DNA from: Prunus persica
Lineage: Eukaryota > Streptophyta > Magnoliopsida > Rosales > Rosaceae
NCBI RefSeq assembly: GCF_000346465.2
Contig: NC_034015.1
Coordinates: 17,407,510-17,471,509 of the forward strand
DNA: 64,000 nucleotides
Reading direction: 5' to 3'
In this document: positions 1-11,985 of the stretch, in pieces
How positions within the stretch are numbered: the stretch's first letter is position 1
How the letters are laid out: each line of letters begins with the position of its first letter
The notes under the pieces: model-generated
Databases searched by the model: none
Told to the model about the DNA's origin: nothing
What the model saw: the letters and a program-made list of their open reading frames with translations, nothing else
Position numbers and translations under genes: made by a program

Positions 1-119
1 ACGGGGTCGGAGAAGCGGTGGTGCATCTTGAAGCTGAAGATGCGGCCATGGCAGCTCTGAAGGCCCAAGATTGACAGAAAGAAAAGGAGGACGACGAATT
101 TACAGAGATCAGTAAGCAT
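1..119 (-). CDS. Aspartyl protease family protein, N-terminal fragment (cut by window edge)
   Basis: Only the first 39 codons lie in the window; the gene runs off the left edge. The ATG is at 119 on the minus strand, and an in-frame TAG at 144-146 fixes it as the first start. The peptide opens with a short polar stretch, a hydrophobic core (VVLLFFLSILGL) and a small-residue cleavage region, a clear secretory signal. It then reads IFSFKMHHRFSDP, which I recognise from the start of plant pepsin-like (A1) aspartyl protease family protein 1 and relatives. These are secreted or GPI-anchored proteases; the catalytic Asp motifs would lie outside the window. The next genes (a small unknown protein, then OSCA4.1) follow on the same strand, as the At4g35880/At4g35870 neighbourhood would predict. 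Confidence 0.8.
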   Translation of the reverse strand, partial: MLTDLCKFVVLLFFLSILGLQSCHGRIFSFKMHHRFSDP

Positions 120-1136
120 CTCTCTTTGAAATTTTCTCGAACCCTAGAAAGATTTGCATTGGGGAAAGAAGAAGACAACGAATGGATCGAGAAACAGTGG
201 AAGAAGAAGATCTTGGAAGACGAAGAAGAAAGTGCGTTTGGTGGGAAATGGAGTAAGTGAGTGAGAGAGTTTGCTTTGCTCTGATGCACTGTTGTTTTTT
301 TTTGGCGTTTGTGGCGGTGGGTCCCGCAACATGATTTTAATTTGACAGTTGAAGAAGTTATTCAACTCGGAAGTGTGACTCACTGGATTGCGCGAAGTCC
401 TGACTTCGAGGGAAAACGGACAAATTGAGATTCGACGCGCGTCAAATGTGTTTTTTACCTAGGGAGATTTTCAACGGTCAACTTTTTTTGGAGGGAAATA
501 ATCTACTACCTTATCCGACGGTCCGGATCAAAACGTGGTTTATTAATCATGAATGAAAATACTCAAAGCTCTTGCATATTTGGGAAACAAAGTGTAACAA
601 ATATATATATATAATATTTAGTACCATACATTAAAGTTTTGATTGATATTTTAACTCTTGCTTCTACTAATAATTTTCCTTGGTATATTTTGTCACAAGT
701 TCAACTTGAGCAATTTCAATTTCAACAAGTTTATGGATAAGTAAATATGGTCGCAAACTCATTAGTAAATTTAGAATATACTTTCATTTAATTATGTGTT
801 AAGATTTATTTCGATATTCAGAATATTAGGTTTCGATGGGAATTTCGTGTAATTTTACTTTTTCATAAAAAGAAAAATATTGACAGATTTCTGATTATTT
901 TGATTAATTTGTTAGGATTTTGATATATATTTATATATAAAATATTCATTTGAAGTGGCCACACATAAAGATTGAAAGCTGCAAATTTGAGGTACTCATC
1001 TCATCATATATACAATTTGATACTCACAATTGAACTCAAAAGGTTACAAAACTTTTACAAATGAACACTACAAAAACAGAACCCTGAAAATTCAGGGAGA
1101 AAAAAACTCTCATTCTTCCAACAAATCGGGAGACGA
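120..1136. other. Intergenic: aspartyl protease promoter side and AT-rich spacer
   Basis: The first few hundred bases are the leader and promoter of the minus-strand aspartyl protease (CT-rich on that strand). From about 540 the DNA is AT-rich with no coding signal. The far end is the 3' flank of the 137-aa gene. I see no repeat with clear ends. Confidence 0.6.
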
Positions 1137-1810
1137 TCACAGTGGAGAGGCAGAGGTACTAAAACCAAATTTATCTGAGAGCTTTGTTCTTGTGAATGGA
1201 GAAAGAAGTTCCATCTGATGAAGAAACTGCACATCATGAACCAGAGGGTTATTTGTTCTGCCTGGTGGAGATCCTGAGTAACATGCTGGTGAACACTTGG
1301 TGCATACATGTTCTCTCCCATCAAATATTTCCTGCACCAGGTCCCGAGTTCAAATTTTATAGACGACAATTATTTCGATTTGAATAATAAAAAAGTAAAT
1401 AAGATTCAAAAAGCGTGAATGCTAACCTTTTCAGTGATCATATTCAGAATTCCGCTTCTTTCATCAGAATTTTGTTGGCTGGTTACAAAAAAAAGTAAAC
1501 AGAAAAGAGCTACATAAGTTGGTAAGCTATGGAAAAATTATTGTGTTTTGAAGAAAAATGAAAACCCAGAAACATTTTTTTGTTAAAGATCATGGAACAC
1601 GAAAAAAAGAAGGTTAAAGCAACTAAATAAAATTAATTAGGACCTGTGCTTGTTACATCTTTGAGGCTTGAGGAATTCAGGTATGGCAGGGCCAGCTCTA
1701 CGAGGCTTGGGGCAGAGAGGCTGGTCATGTTTGCCTGTAGAGCCAAGCTTGTTTGTCTCTGCAGAAGCCAAATCAAGAAGATTGCTTTTCTTCACACCTA
1801 AATGGTGCAT
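1137..1810 (-). CDS. Uncharacterised small plant protein, 137 aa, three exons
   Basis: Exons on the minus strand are 1644-1810, 1427-1478 and 1137-1331, giving 414 nt. Junctions are GT-AG and keep frame (phase 2, then phase 0). The ATG at 1810 is preceded by an in-frame TAG seven codons upstream. The first exon holds a basic, proline-rich block ([18 protein letters not shown]) followed by RCNKH. The short middle exon encodes [10 protein letters not shown]. The last exon holds a Cys-containing segment ([16 protein letters not shown]) and a hydrophobic/polar tail ending TSASPL. The blocks resemble a plant-specific uncharacterised family I have seen before, but I cannot give a name or function. 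No signal peptide or membrane segment is visible. Confidence rests on the clean three-exon join and the protein-like composition across junctions. Confidence 0.68.
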
Positions 1811-2018
1811 AATTTTTATCTTCTATATCTTCTGCCTTCCTTTATAACAACAAAATGAAGAGGAAGAAGAAATCAAAGTCGCAAGTACTAGAAAATAAAC
1901 GATTAACTTGTGACTGGCAATTCAACTGTTGCTATTTATTTTACCCTCATTGAAATGGTAATTAATATAATAAAACCTGCCCAATTTATTTAAATATTAG
2001 CCACACATTTAAGACAGA

Positions 2019-2060
2019 TAGGAGAGAGAGAGAGAGAGGAGAGAGAGGAGAGAGAGATAA
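2019..2060. repeat. GA/CT microsatellite upstream of the 137-aa gene
   Basis: Interrupted (GA)n on the plus strand, so CT-rich on the sense strand of the downstream minus-strand gene. It lies about 210 bases upstream of that gene's ATG and is probably in its leader or core promoter, a common plant arrangement. Confidence 0.7.
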
Positions 2061-2619
2061 CAGTGAGAAATTAGTGAGAAGTGGAGCCACATTTTGGTTG
2101 TAGACCCTGTTCAACTGTTCAAGTATTGTAGAAAGAGCCTCTTGAAGAAGCAAAGCATTTGCTTGGCCAAGAGTGGAGTTAGGATGAGTCTTGGCTTTTG
2201 ATCTCCTAATATTCCTCAATTTTCCATCTTTGCCGACGATTTTTTTGGTCCGGGTAAGTTACACTAATCCCATTATTGAACCATTCTTTTTTCCAAAATG
2301 TATCATCATCAAGTGCATGTTTTTAACATTCTCACATCAATCCAGAACCTTATTGTTCTCTTCTTGCAAAAATGCATTGCAAGAATATTGGAAGAAATAC
2401 CGAATTCAAATCTCCGTCCCCATAATCAAAAATAAAAAACACTGACCGATGCCAAATACTTGCAATCTTTAAAATAAAAAAATTTGTCATAAACACATAA
2501 ATAGCCACAAATGAACACAGATTTTTTTCTTCTTCTTCATAATAACGCCAATATGGACAATAATTACGGTGCAAGTTACAAAGTCAAACAATTGGTGAAT
2601 AATAGTATTGTAGCTCAAA

Positions 2620-5064
2620 TTATGAATAATATATATCCCAATCAAACTTGGGCTGTGAATAGACCTCATAATCGATGGTTCCATCCACAACAACACTGTC
2701 TACAGTTTGTATGCCTTCCAAAAGGGCTGGATGAAAACTATCATTCTGGGAAGGCAAGAGTTTATACATTACTAATAACCCAAGTGTGAATATGGCTTGC
2801 AGCTTTGTTGAGTCTCCATGGACAGAAAAGAACAAAAGCATTGCAAGCAGGAACAAATCAACACAAAAACGCATGATGCACAATACTGTATCCATCAACT
2901 TCCCATCATTCCCAGCAGGAAATCCCCGGACCCTATAGACAAAGAGAAAGTTGTACTTATCAACCACATACCTATACCCAAAATAAACCGCACCAACAGG
3001 AACCACTAGTGGAGCAAAGGAAGAATATATAAAGGTCAGGGCGAATATCGTCAAATTAAACGCATAATATTGTGCAAAATCGAATGTCTGCTTCGGGGCT
3101 GTTGAGGTTCTGTTGATGGGATATTCAGAAAGATCTTGTCCCGGGAGATCAATTCCATTCAGTCTGGGAGAGTCATATGTGTGATCCACAATCAAGGGCC
3201 TCTCTAGACTATCAGTTTCCTGAGTTTCTAATGGATATTCTTCACTTTGTTCTGGTACCAGCTGCAGCATGTCATTCTTCCGAAACTTCTGAATCTTCCT
3301 TTTTATCCAAGGGATTGGGGCCAGTAGATCATACGATATTCCCAGAAAAGTACTTGTTATCAAAAATGCAAGAGAGGAAAGGCATGATCTTGACAAAAAT
3401 GATGCACTCATGTACTGCTCAATCCTCTTGCAATCTTCTCCGTCCAAATAGCACCTTCCCATCTTTAGGATGGCACTCTCTAAAGATGATTCAACCAGAC
3501 CCTTAAGAAGTATAAGATTCACCAGGAAGAAACAAACCATCTTAAGAAGAGCAGCTCTTTGCTCCCCTGACACTGTAAGATGCCGCTCAAACTTAGAGAG
3601 ATAGGAAAGTGCTGATGGGATTATTATATACATGCTTATAAAAATGAACACATTGGGTAAAAACTGAAAGATAAGACTCCCAAGCCAGCTTGAGCTTTGC
3701 ATCCAAGCTAACCACAACTGGGCGTTATCCATAGCTTCTGCATTTATAATCCGCCAGGCATTCTTGAAAGCACTAACAACTGCAAGAGGAGAGCTAAAGA
3801 ACAGGAGAATCAACAGCAAGCATGTGTTCACCAACACTCTCCTCAATTTCAGTGAGACTTTTGACGATCCCAAATGATTCCAGTAAATATCTGTTGCCAG
3901 GGGTGCCTGCTCAACTTTCCATTGGTTCCGTTGTAAACGCAACTCCACAAGAGAAAAGAACTTCCCTATCCGACTCTTCTTCTCATGTCGAAAGTCCTGA
4001 ACCGCTTTATTAGCAGTGTACACATCCTTAAACACCACAAACGCAACACCAGCGCCCAGTGCACGCCCTTCTTTATAAGCTGCAAGTTCAGTCTCCAATT
4101 CAGCTCTCAATCCCTGCAACTTTCCTAATTTCCTTTCATCCGTGTAACCCAACCTAGCCATAGTTTGATACCAGAAATCTTTTACCTTTCCCCACATATA
4201 ACATGCCCGACCCCTTACTCCCTCTGATGAAGCCCCAAGATATCCTTCCTCTTCACTTTCATATGGCAAGAGCCGGGAGTCAATTCGTGCAACCAACCAA
4301 GAAATTTCATCCCTAACCTTCACCAATTCCGAGGCTAAATCATCCAATGCACACAAATCCATCGGCATTATGACCCTATAAACCTTTCCCGGATACCTAT
4401 GTTGAAAATATTCATGCAACACAGTCCTATCATTTCCTATAGTTTTTGGTACCCCCTGGACCATTATAGTAAAAATAGCAGTGGAATTCGCAGTTGGGTC
4501 ACTCAAATTCCCGTTCCCATCCCTAATCCTAGTGATCCTCAGCCTTCTCTCAATAGCAGATATACCAAAATGCACCAAAACAACAACCACCACCACGAAA
4601 ACAAAATGCACCCAAAGCAAAGCCGAACCTTTCTCAATGTGATTGATGGTCGTCTTCGAGAATTGGTCTCCAAGCACAGCATTCCCAGCATATAGATTCA
4701 ACGGAAGCATCACAAGCACAGCCAAGACCGCCATGGACAAGAGCAAGCCGCAGCTGCCACCCTCGATCAAGAGAAATTGGGCCGCGTCAGCTCCGCAGTG
4801 GCGCGCAATCTCGCGACACGTGGCGTGCCACACGGCGAGGAGCTTGGAGACGAGGGCAGACGGGCCAGGCATGCGGCGGTGGTCGCTGCGAAGCTTGACG
4901 AAGATAAAAATGAAGACACAGAAGAAGGAACCGATGGCGGAGATGTTAATAAGGTATTGGATGTTGCCATACCAGGCCTCGAAGGTATCGTCGCCATCGC
5001 CAGGGGACGGTGGAGGAGAGAGAGTATCGTTCATGAAGGAGATTGGAAATAGGGTTGAGCCCAT
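2620..5064 (-). CDS. OSCA4.1: CSC1-like / OSCA4.1 hyperosmolality-gated calcium channel family protein (GFS10 type)
   Basis: A single-exon gene of 814 aa. The frame is open 78 codons further upstream to 5298, but I start at the ATG at 5064 because [10 protein letters not shown] followed by the luminal segment and WYGNIQYL matches the start of Arabidopsis At4g35870 (about 817 aa, also intronless). The order is an N-terminal membrane segment with the [15 protein letters not shown] signature, two further membrane helices, a long cytosolic domain (RNA-recognition-like fold in the family), then a cluster of membrane helices from about residue 400 (the 7TM/DUF221 region). The last helices are followed by a short acidic tail ending DWDIYYS. 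OSCA proteins are dimeric mechanosensitive or osmosensitive cation channels. The Arabidopsis orthologue GFS10 was found through defective vacuolar sorting of seed storage proteins, so an endomembrane role is the best guess. Confidence 0.93.
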   Translation of the reverse strand: MGSTLFPISFMNDTLSPPPSPGDGDDTFEAWYGNIQYLINISAIGSFFCVFIFIFVKLRSDHRRMPGPSALVSKLLAVWHATCREIARHCGADAAQFLLIEGGSCGLLLSMAVLAVLVMLPLNLYAGNAVLGDQFSKTTINHIEKGSALLWVHFVFVVVVVVLVHFGISAIERRLRITRIRDGNGNLSDPTANSTAIFTIMVQGVPKTIGNDRTVLHEYFQHRYPGKVYRVIMPMDLCALDDLASELVKVRDEISWLVARIDSRLLPYESEEEGYLGASSEGVRGRACYMWGKVKDFWYQTMARLGYTDERKLGKLQGLRAELETELAAYKEGRALGAGVAFVVFKDVYTANKAVQDFRHEKKSRIGKFFSLVELRLQRNQWKVEQAPLATDIYWNHLGSSKVSLKLRRVLVNTCLLLILLFFSSPLAVVSAFKNAWRIINAEAMDNAQLWLAWMQSSSWLGSLIFQFLPNVFIFISMYIIIPSALSYLSKFERHLTVSGEQRAALLKMVCFFLVNLILLKGLVESSLESAILKMGRCYLDGEDCKRIEQYMSASFLSRSCLSSLAFLITSTFLGISYDLLAPIPWIKRKIQKFRKNDMLQLVPEQSEEYPLETQETDSLERPLIVDHTYDSPRLNGIDLPGQDLSEYPINRTSTAPKQTFDFAQYYAFNLTIFALTFIYSSFAPLVVPVGAVYFGYRYVVDKYNFLFVYRVRGFPAGNDGKLMDTVLCIMRFCVDLFLLAMLLFFSVHGDSTKLQAIFTLGLLVMYKLLPSQNDSFHPALLEGIQTVDSVVVDGTIDYEVYSQPKFDWDIYYS

Positions 5065-8000
5065 TGGCGGGAAATCTAGAGTTTGAAGAGCCAGAATTTG
5101 GGGTTTCTTTGGTGGGATTTGAGGTAATTGACGCTGAATTGGATTGGAATTTTCTTCATGTGGGAGATGAATTAGGGTTTGGGTTGAGGGGTTTTTGGGG
5201 GGTTGTCTTGTGGAGGTGAAGAAGAGGAAGACGCTGGATTTTTTAAGGTGAAGTGTCCGAGGTTCCAAAGGAAGGAATAATTTTGCGCTAAAACCCAAAA
5301 ATAAATTTAGAGCTGTTTCCTTTTCTTTTCTTTTCTTTTTCCTTTTTCAATTTTTGGGTTGGGTTTTGGTAAAATCATGTCATATAATACAAGTTGGGCT
5401 TTAATTTATTAAATTTCTACATAAAACTGTGATTATGAGTTGGATGCTTTAACTAGTAAGCTAGCAAGAATACTACTCCTACATGCTAAATAACCAAATT
5501 CTAATTCAAATTAAGAATGGAACAAAGAAAGGACATCAATGGATTTGGTCTTTAATTCCACATGGGTTAATGATGTGATGGTTACAAGTTTGGTAGCATA
5601 AGGAATCATGAAATTCGATCAACCTTTTTACTTTATGATTATATTTGTTTACGACTCATGACTTAATAGACAGTATCTTCCTTCTACTCGAAATAGCTAA
5701 ATAGCTTCTATTCTTATTACCCTAACAATAAAATAAAAACATTACAAGAAAGGTAAAATTTTACCTTTTATAGTAATAAAGCTTTTTATTTAGCAACTGT
5801 CGTTGATCATTATTTGAACACATAACCCCTCCTTCCTAATACAATGAAAATTTATTAGCCTAGACAAATGGTCATGGGCTATTATAGTTTTTTGTGATCG
5901 ACCTGAATTTTGGGCCTATATTTATTTCTTCTGTGGTTTGTTCTCGAGGTTTCTAGCTTCATAATGTGGGGCCTCCCCTTCTTCTATTGCCTTTGGGCTA
6001 AATGAAGCAAAATGTGCATCACCAATTGTACGGTACCATGCTATGTTTTTATTTTTTTTCCCTTCTTTTTTTTTTGGGCGTTTTGACAAGAATGTAATAA
6101 TGATTTAGAGCGTTACATATCAATCATTCTTGGCAGTGATACTTTCCACCAAATACGCGTTTTAGACTTTTAGCTTTTGTTTTATAGCTTTTGAACTTCA
6201 GAGTGCTGCATTTGTTTCTCTCTCTCTCTGTCCATATAAAAACTTTGATTGCCTGACCTCAACCTGTTGTTTGTTGAGCCCGAAAGCGATCAACTGCATT
6301 GCGATTGCAATTATTGGGTTCCCACCCAGATTTTCACTTGGGTCTAGATTTGGACGTTTTCGTTCTCATAGTTTTCTGTGGCCGAATAACATCATTACAT
6401 ATACTTGTAATTTAATTTGATCAAGTTTATTAAACATGCAATCAAACACACACGCATTTTTTTTCTTACATTTTATTAGAAACAATGACATATGTAATAA
6501 TATTATTGATGGTAAGAACGAGAATGTCAAGATCATGACCTAAGTATTGTCCAATTTTTAATGCTTTCTAATTGTTCTCGAGCTTTCTAAAACCAACTTT
6601 TTCGTAAATTGTTAAATACCAAAGCTACGTATAAACACAACTTTAGCCTAACCCTCTAGGTCTAGGCCAACCAAGCTACCTAACGAATAAACAATGTGAA
6701 CCTACACTAAAGCTTCTTTTTGCTTTCTTTAATTTTTTTTAATCGAGGAAATGTGCACTCACTTATAGATAAGTTGATTCCATATAATGCAAAGCTTGGG
6801 ATATCTCGACTGCGAGCATCCATATGTTCTTAAAGTTGTAAAGTTTAATCACAAGAAGCACCTCCTTCCCAACAAGGCAACAACAATAAATATATTTACT
6901 TATTTAAATTTTTAAAAAATAAAAAATAATAATAATAATTGGTCGGCTTGGTCTTTGCCTTTCTTGTGTGAATTGAATTACGATTGCAATGGTCCTAAAA
7001 AGGATATGCTATAGTTTCACGAATTTTATCCCCATTTTCATGTTTAAAAATATGAATAAGATAAAAAGAGAAAGCAAGTGGTCGGTTTGGTCGTTTTCTT
7101 GCGTTGACTGTGAACAATGCAAGAGAGGGTCTTACCTCTACTGTCGGTGGGCATAAAACCATTCAACTACATCCTAGTCCAAATCCCAAAATACCGAAGC
7201 ATAAATCATAGTCAATAATGAGTTTTGACACACAAGTACTTCCTTAATTAGGGTTTTGCAAAATTCAAGACTTCAAATTTTGGTATAATTAACTTTTCGA
7301 TTCAACTTGTACTCCTTAGTGAGTATGTATATGTGTAAAGTATGACTCAACTACAAAAAATGAATTACATGTCACGTGCATTAGGATGTTGCTAAGAGCA
7401 GAACCACATTTGGTCCGAAATAATCATAGCACCTCATAACATCAGAATTTCATGTAAAATTTATATGAAATGTCTACCTAATAATAATACGTCAACCCTT
7501 ATGTCAAACAGGTGTACTAAAATGCATCATTGCATACAGATGCAAAATGTTGAAAATCATATTTTGCAACTGGTTTATTTTGGGATATTCATCGACACAT
7601 ATGCTCAAACGACAGCCTAACTTTGTCGTTTGCCAATCAAAGAACAATAATTTTTAGTCACAATCAAAGAACAATAATAAGAGAAGAAAAAAGAAAAATA
7701 AAACTCTTGCTCGGGAATTGGCGCCACAAAATGCGACAATGGTTTTTAAATGAATAGATCTTGTTCATTTTCTGGGGGCGCAATTTTTATAAAAAATCTG
7801 GCATTCTTTTTATAAATATTATTTTACTTTAAACCCTCCAAAACTCCATATAATGATTGCCACTTTCTCGTGATTGTGTGTAGACACGTGTCCTCAAACC
7901 CTTGACGTTTGGACACCTATGCAAGGAAGTCACAAGCTCACAAACACAACCCATCTTCAAGAATCAAAATTGGTTATGAAAACCTTAAACATTAACTCAA

Positions 8001-8640
8001 ACAACACGTAACAAAAATCTACAAGTAATGTGTTTCAATATATTAAAAAATAAAATAAAAATAAAAAAAGCAATTAAGAAATAGAGAATTGCATTTTTCA
8101 ATTTAAAATTCTTTTGCAGCAAAAGTCAACTTTTGCTTTAAAAAAAAGTCAAGACAATAAGCAAATGATAATAGATGCCATATTGCTAATTGAATCATAA
8201 ATGTCATTAGAGATCCTTTATCTAACAACCAACTTAAATATAACATGTCATAACTTATCACTCTAGCAATCTTTTTGGAAAAAATGACATACAAAAGCAC
8301 TTTTTGAAAATCAACTACAAAGAAAAGTACTTTTTTTCCTCCACAATAAAAATGTTAATCCTTTTCTCACTATAGATTGATGAAAATATACCCAATTTTG
8401 ATTTTTATATTTTGATTTTATCATAATATATTATTTATTAAATTATTCTCCCTCTTTCTATCTACTTTCTCTTTCTTTGGTTATATGTGGAGCCCATGGC
8501 TGCCCATATGCATTGCTGGCTTTCAGCCATCGCTTTGTTCGTTTTCCTTTATAGGGGTTTGTCTGCTGGAAAAGACCACCACAGACAGAGAGAGAGAGAG
8601 AGAGAAAAAAGAGAAAAAGAGTTTCAGTTCGTTCAATCAC
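5065..8640. other. Long AT-rich intergenic region between OSCA4.1 and the PP2C gene
   Basis: The left end is the OSCA4.1 leader (pyrimidine tracts around 5320-5345). The rest is about 3 kb of AT-rich sequence with no ORF resembling a protein. Two ACGTG-core sites are visible (near 7372 and 7884, the latter ACACGTGT, a G-box/ABRE-like core). A (GA)n tract at about 8587-8604 precedes the PP2C leader. No element with recognisable ends was found. Confidence 0.55.
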
Positions 8641-8944
8641 ACTGATTGAGAGCTCTCTTTTGTTAAATCATCTATATCTTCTTCTACCTTCTGCGTCACC
8701 CACAAGAAAAACCCAAATTCAGAAGAAAAAAAAACAACCACCAGTCGAGCAAGTTAATCCCAGGATAAACAGAAGTGACCCCTATCCAAAAACCCTTTTG
8801 CCCACAGTTTTTGGTTTGATGGATCTACAGATCTAACGCGTTAATACCCACATGTATTGCTCTGTTTCATTTAGATCTCCTTCGTTTTCATCAGCCACGA
8901 TTCAGTAGCTGACCTCAACTCATCAAGCAGCCTAATTTTACACT

Positions 8945-9398
8945 GTGAGTTTCTTTCCCTCAAATTTTTTCTCTTCTGGGTTGTTATTTTTGTGATTGGT
9001 TTATCAAAAAGGTTAGTAATTCGTCAGTGGATGTTATAAAGTCGCTGAATTTTTTTGTGAGTGTGTGTGAATAATTGTATGGTTGAAGTGTGAGATATAG
9101 AGAGGTAGATATGACTGCCACTGTTTCCCAAAACTCTCTGTTGCTTGTGTTGCTTTCTTCATTTCAAGGTAGTATTAACATGTGGGTCATGGTCCCGCTA
9201 AGCCTGTTAGCAGAAATGTGGATGGGTTGATGTTTTGTACCTGATTTTATCATCTTGGTTGAATGAGACTGTTAACTGAATTTACATAGTAAGCTGATTC
9301 TGTGGTCAAGTATATGATCAAATTTCGTTAGCTAGGGATTTTGTTGTCCTATATTAATTGGCTGTTTTCCCTTTTATAGTAGATTTTTTGTTCTTCAG
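8945..9398 (+). other. Putative 5'-UTR intron of the PP2C gene
   Basis: A GTGAGT donor at 8945 follows a CT-rich leader. A pyrimidine tract ending TTCTTCAG at 9398 precedes the leader exon that carries the PP2C start codon at 9493. Leader introns of this kind are common in plant PP2C and housekeeping genes. Inferred from splice signals only. Confidence 0.55.
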
Positions 9399-9485
9399 GA
9401 GAGGAGGCTGGTGGTGGGGTCTTTGGTTGGGAGTGATTTTGCATCCATTTTGGATGTGGAAGCATTGGAGGCTGGCCCAGGTGAA

Positions 9486-9632
9486 ATGAGGGATGTTATC
9501 AAGGTTGATGAACTTTCTGAGGGCCTGCTGGCTGCCATCCTCGGACCGATATGTACAGCTAGGTTCGGATGCAGCTGGCAGACAAGATGGGTTACTTTGG
9601 TACAAAGACACCGGGCAACACTTGAATGGTGA
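9486..9632 (+). promoter_or_regulatory. Overlapping upstream ORF at the PP2C start
   Basis: An ATG at 9486 lies seven bases before the PP2C start in another frame and runs 48 codons to TGA at 9630-9632, inside the coding sequence. Its context (GTGAAATGA) is no worse than that of the main start (GAGGGATGT), so it could lower translation of the phosphatase. The effect is inferred, not shown. Confidence 0.4.
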
Positions 9633-11985
9633 ATTTTCAATGGCTGTTGTACAGGCCAACAGTTTGCTTGAGGATCAGAGTCAGGTTGAGTCTGGTCCCT
9701 TGAGCACGCTGGAGTCTGGCCCATATGGCACCTTTGTTGGAATATATGATGGTCATGGCGGTCCTGAGACCTCCCGATACATCAATGATCACCTATTCCA
9801 GAATCTAAAAAGTAAGCTACATTATCTCAGTCCCAGATGAGCTTTTAAGTATAAAAGTTTTTGTTGCAGGAATAAATTGGATTCGCTCAAATTCGTTCAT
9901 GTTAGGATTCATTTTACCAGAATTAAATGAATCTCCTTATTACAATTCAGGGGATGTGTATTATCGATATTTCAGTGATGAGTCTTGAGATTGGAATGAA
10001 GTCATTGCTGATGACTTTGTTTTTTTTTTTTTAGGGTTCACATCAGAGCAACAGTCCATGTCAGTGGATGTGATACGGAAAGCATATCAAGCGACAGAAG
10101 AGGGATTCCTCTCTGTTGTTACCAAACAGTGGCCTATGAAACCCCAAATTGCAGCCGTTGGGTCTTGTTGCCTTGTTGGTGTGATCTGTGGTGGCACCCT
10201 TTACATTGCCAATGTTGGTGACTCTCGAGCTGTGCTGGGGAGAGTTATGAAGGCTACTGGGGAGGTTCTTGCCATCCAGCTGTCATCAGAGCACAATGTG
10301 GCCATAGAATCTGTCAGACAGGAGATGCATTCTTTGCACCCAGATGACTCACGTATTGTAGTTTTAAAGCATAATGTATGGCGCGTAAAGGGATTGATAC
10401 AGGTACTTCAGTACGCGTAAAGGGTTTCCATCTCCCTGAAAGCATGTTCTTTATAGTTTCATCTTAAATTATACATGACAGATTTTGTATTCCTGATATT
10501 GACTTGTTTAATGGTTCAACAAGAAGATTGAAATGACTAAGCAGTTTGTGATTCTTGGGAAGAGAACTGTGGTCCTTAATAGTACAAAGTGGTATTAATA
10601 TCTCACATGTCAGGAGGCTAAGATGTTGGCTTCATGTCGGGTACTTAGACCTTTGAGCTAGTAGATAGACTTGTAGGCTAATTTTTGCTTTTACTTGAAG
10701 AATAAAGATGTCATGGGTAATTATTAACATTATCCGTGAGAACCTGGCCTGAGAGTGGTTTAAGCGGTGATAAATTTTGATTTTATCAGGGTTCACTTAG
10801 ATTGACTTAGAGCTGCTATTATTTTAATATTTCAATATAGAAATGATTGAGCACATGCAGGTGTTACCAGTGTTCAGCAGATTGATTACATTAGCCCTTC
10901 AGAAAAAAGAAGCACAATTTGAACTTTGTAGAACAATTTTTAATGGAATAGTGTGGAGATCTCTGATTATTTAGGAGAAGTCCCTTTAAAAGAGCTATTT
11001 ATTTAAGGTTTTTAATGCATCAAATTTATTATTCGAGGTGAAATATTTTTAAACATTTCTTTATTTTTGGTGTTTAATGGATCAAAATTTATGATTCATA
11101 ATTGAATGTTTTATTGTTATTGATAATTGTTGTTTTTAAAGAAAAAGGATATTTGTCTTTTGCAGGTTTCTAGATCGATTGGTGACATATATCTGAAAAA
11201 GGCTGAATTTAACAGGGAGCCTTTGTATACCAAGTTTCGCTTACGTGAACCTTTTACAAGGCCAATTTTAAGCTCTGAACCATCGATCTCTGTACATGAA
11301 CTTCAACCACATGATCAATTTGTCATATTTGCTTCTGATGGGTTGTGGGAGCACCTTAGCAACCAGGAAGCGGTTGATATAGTTCAAAATCACCCACGCA
11401 GCGTAACATACTTATCTCAATGTTGGATGCAATTTCTGTTTGCTTTAATATGTTTATTTAAATGGAATAGCCAGTTGTGCGTTGTACTATATTTGGGCTT
11501 TATCTGGCTAGGATAGGATCAGTGTGCCCTATACATGTTGTTACTGATAATAAACAAGTTGTTAGATGGGCAAGAAGGCTTTGAGGGGGATATATATGCT
11601 TGCATTGATAGGTTTATGATTAACAATGCAGGAGCAGCAAATAATAGTGCAGAATTGTACATCGAACACCATATTATGATATTGGTAAATAAGAGACGGA
11701 ATGTGACTTTACTCTCTTCTTGTTTTTCAGGGAAGTGCTCGGAGGCTTGTGAAAACTGCCTTGCAGGAAGCAGCCAAGAAAAGAGAAATGAGATACTCAG
11801 ATTTGAAGAAAATAGAGCGTGGTGTCCGCCGGCATTTCCACGACGACATAACAGTCATAGTCGTATTTCTTGACTCAAACCTTGTGAGCAGAGCCAGCTC
11901 AGCTAGAGGCCCTAGTTTGTCTGTGAGAGGACGTGGTATTAATATACCTGCAAAAACTCTTGCCCCTTCCATGGAAACCTCGTGA
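9493..11985 (+). CDS. Clade D protein phosphatase 2C (PP2C), 392 aa
   Basis: Exons 9493-9811, 10035-10402, 11166-11402 and 11731-11985 join in frame (1179 nt). The protein begins [13 protein letters not shown], as in Arabidopsis clade D PP2Cs such as At3g51370 and At5g66080. PP2C motifs appear in order: [10 protein letters not shown] (metal-binding Asp), [20 protein letters not shown], the SSEHN segment, [17 protein letters not shown] (metal-binding Asp), and [14 protein letters not shown] near the end. This is a Mg/Mn-dependent Ser/Thr phosphatase. Clade D members dephosphorylate the penultimate Thr of plasma-membrane H+-ATPases and are inhibited by SAUR proteins, so a role in auxin-driven growth is the likely one. 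All metal-binding motifs are intact. A short overlapping uORF precedes the start. Confidence 0.95.

Noticed and set aside
1986..2219. Protein-like minus-strand frame containing HPNSTLGQANALLLQEALST
   Set aside because: There is no ATG, and no donor in the right phase joins it to the 137-aa gene, whose own ATG has an upstream in-frame stop. More likely leader or promoter sequence.
4643..5086. 147-codon plus-strand frame across the start of OSCA4.1
   Set aside because: Antisense shadow of the GC-richer coding sequence; no family resemblance.
5065..5298. 78-residue N-terminal extension of OSCA4.1
   Set aside because: The frame is open, but the extension is low-complexity and the family start aligns with the ATG at 5064. 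Kept as 5' UTR.
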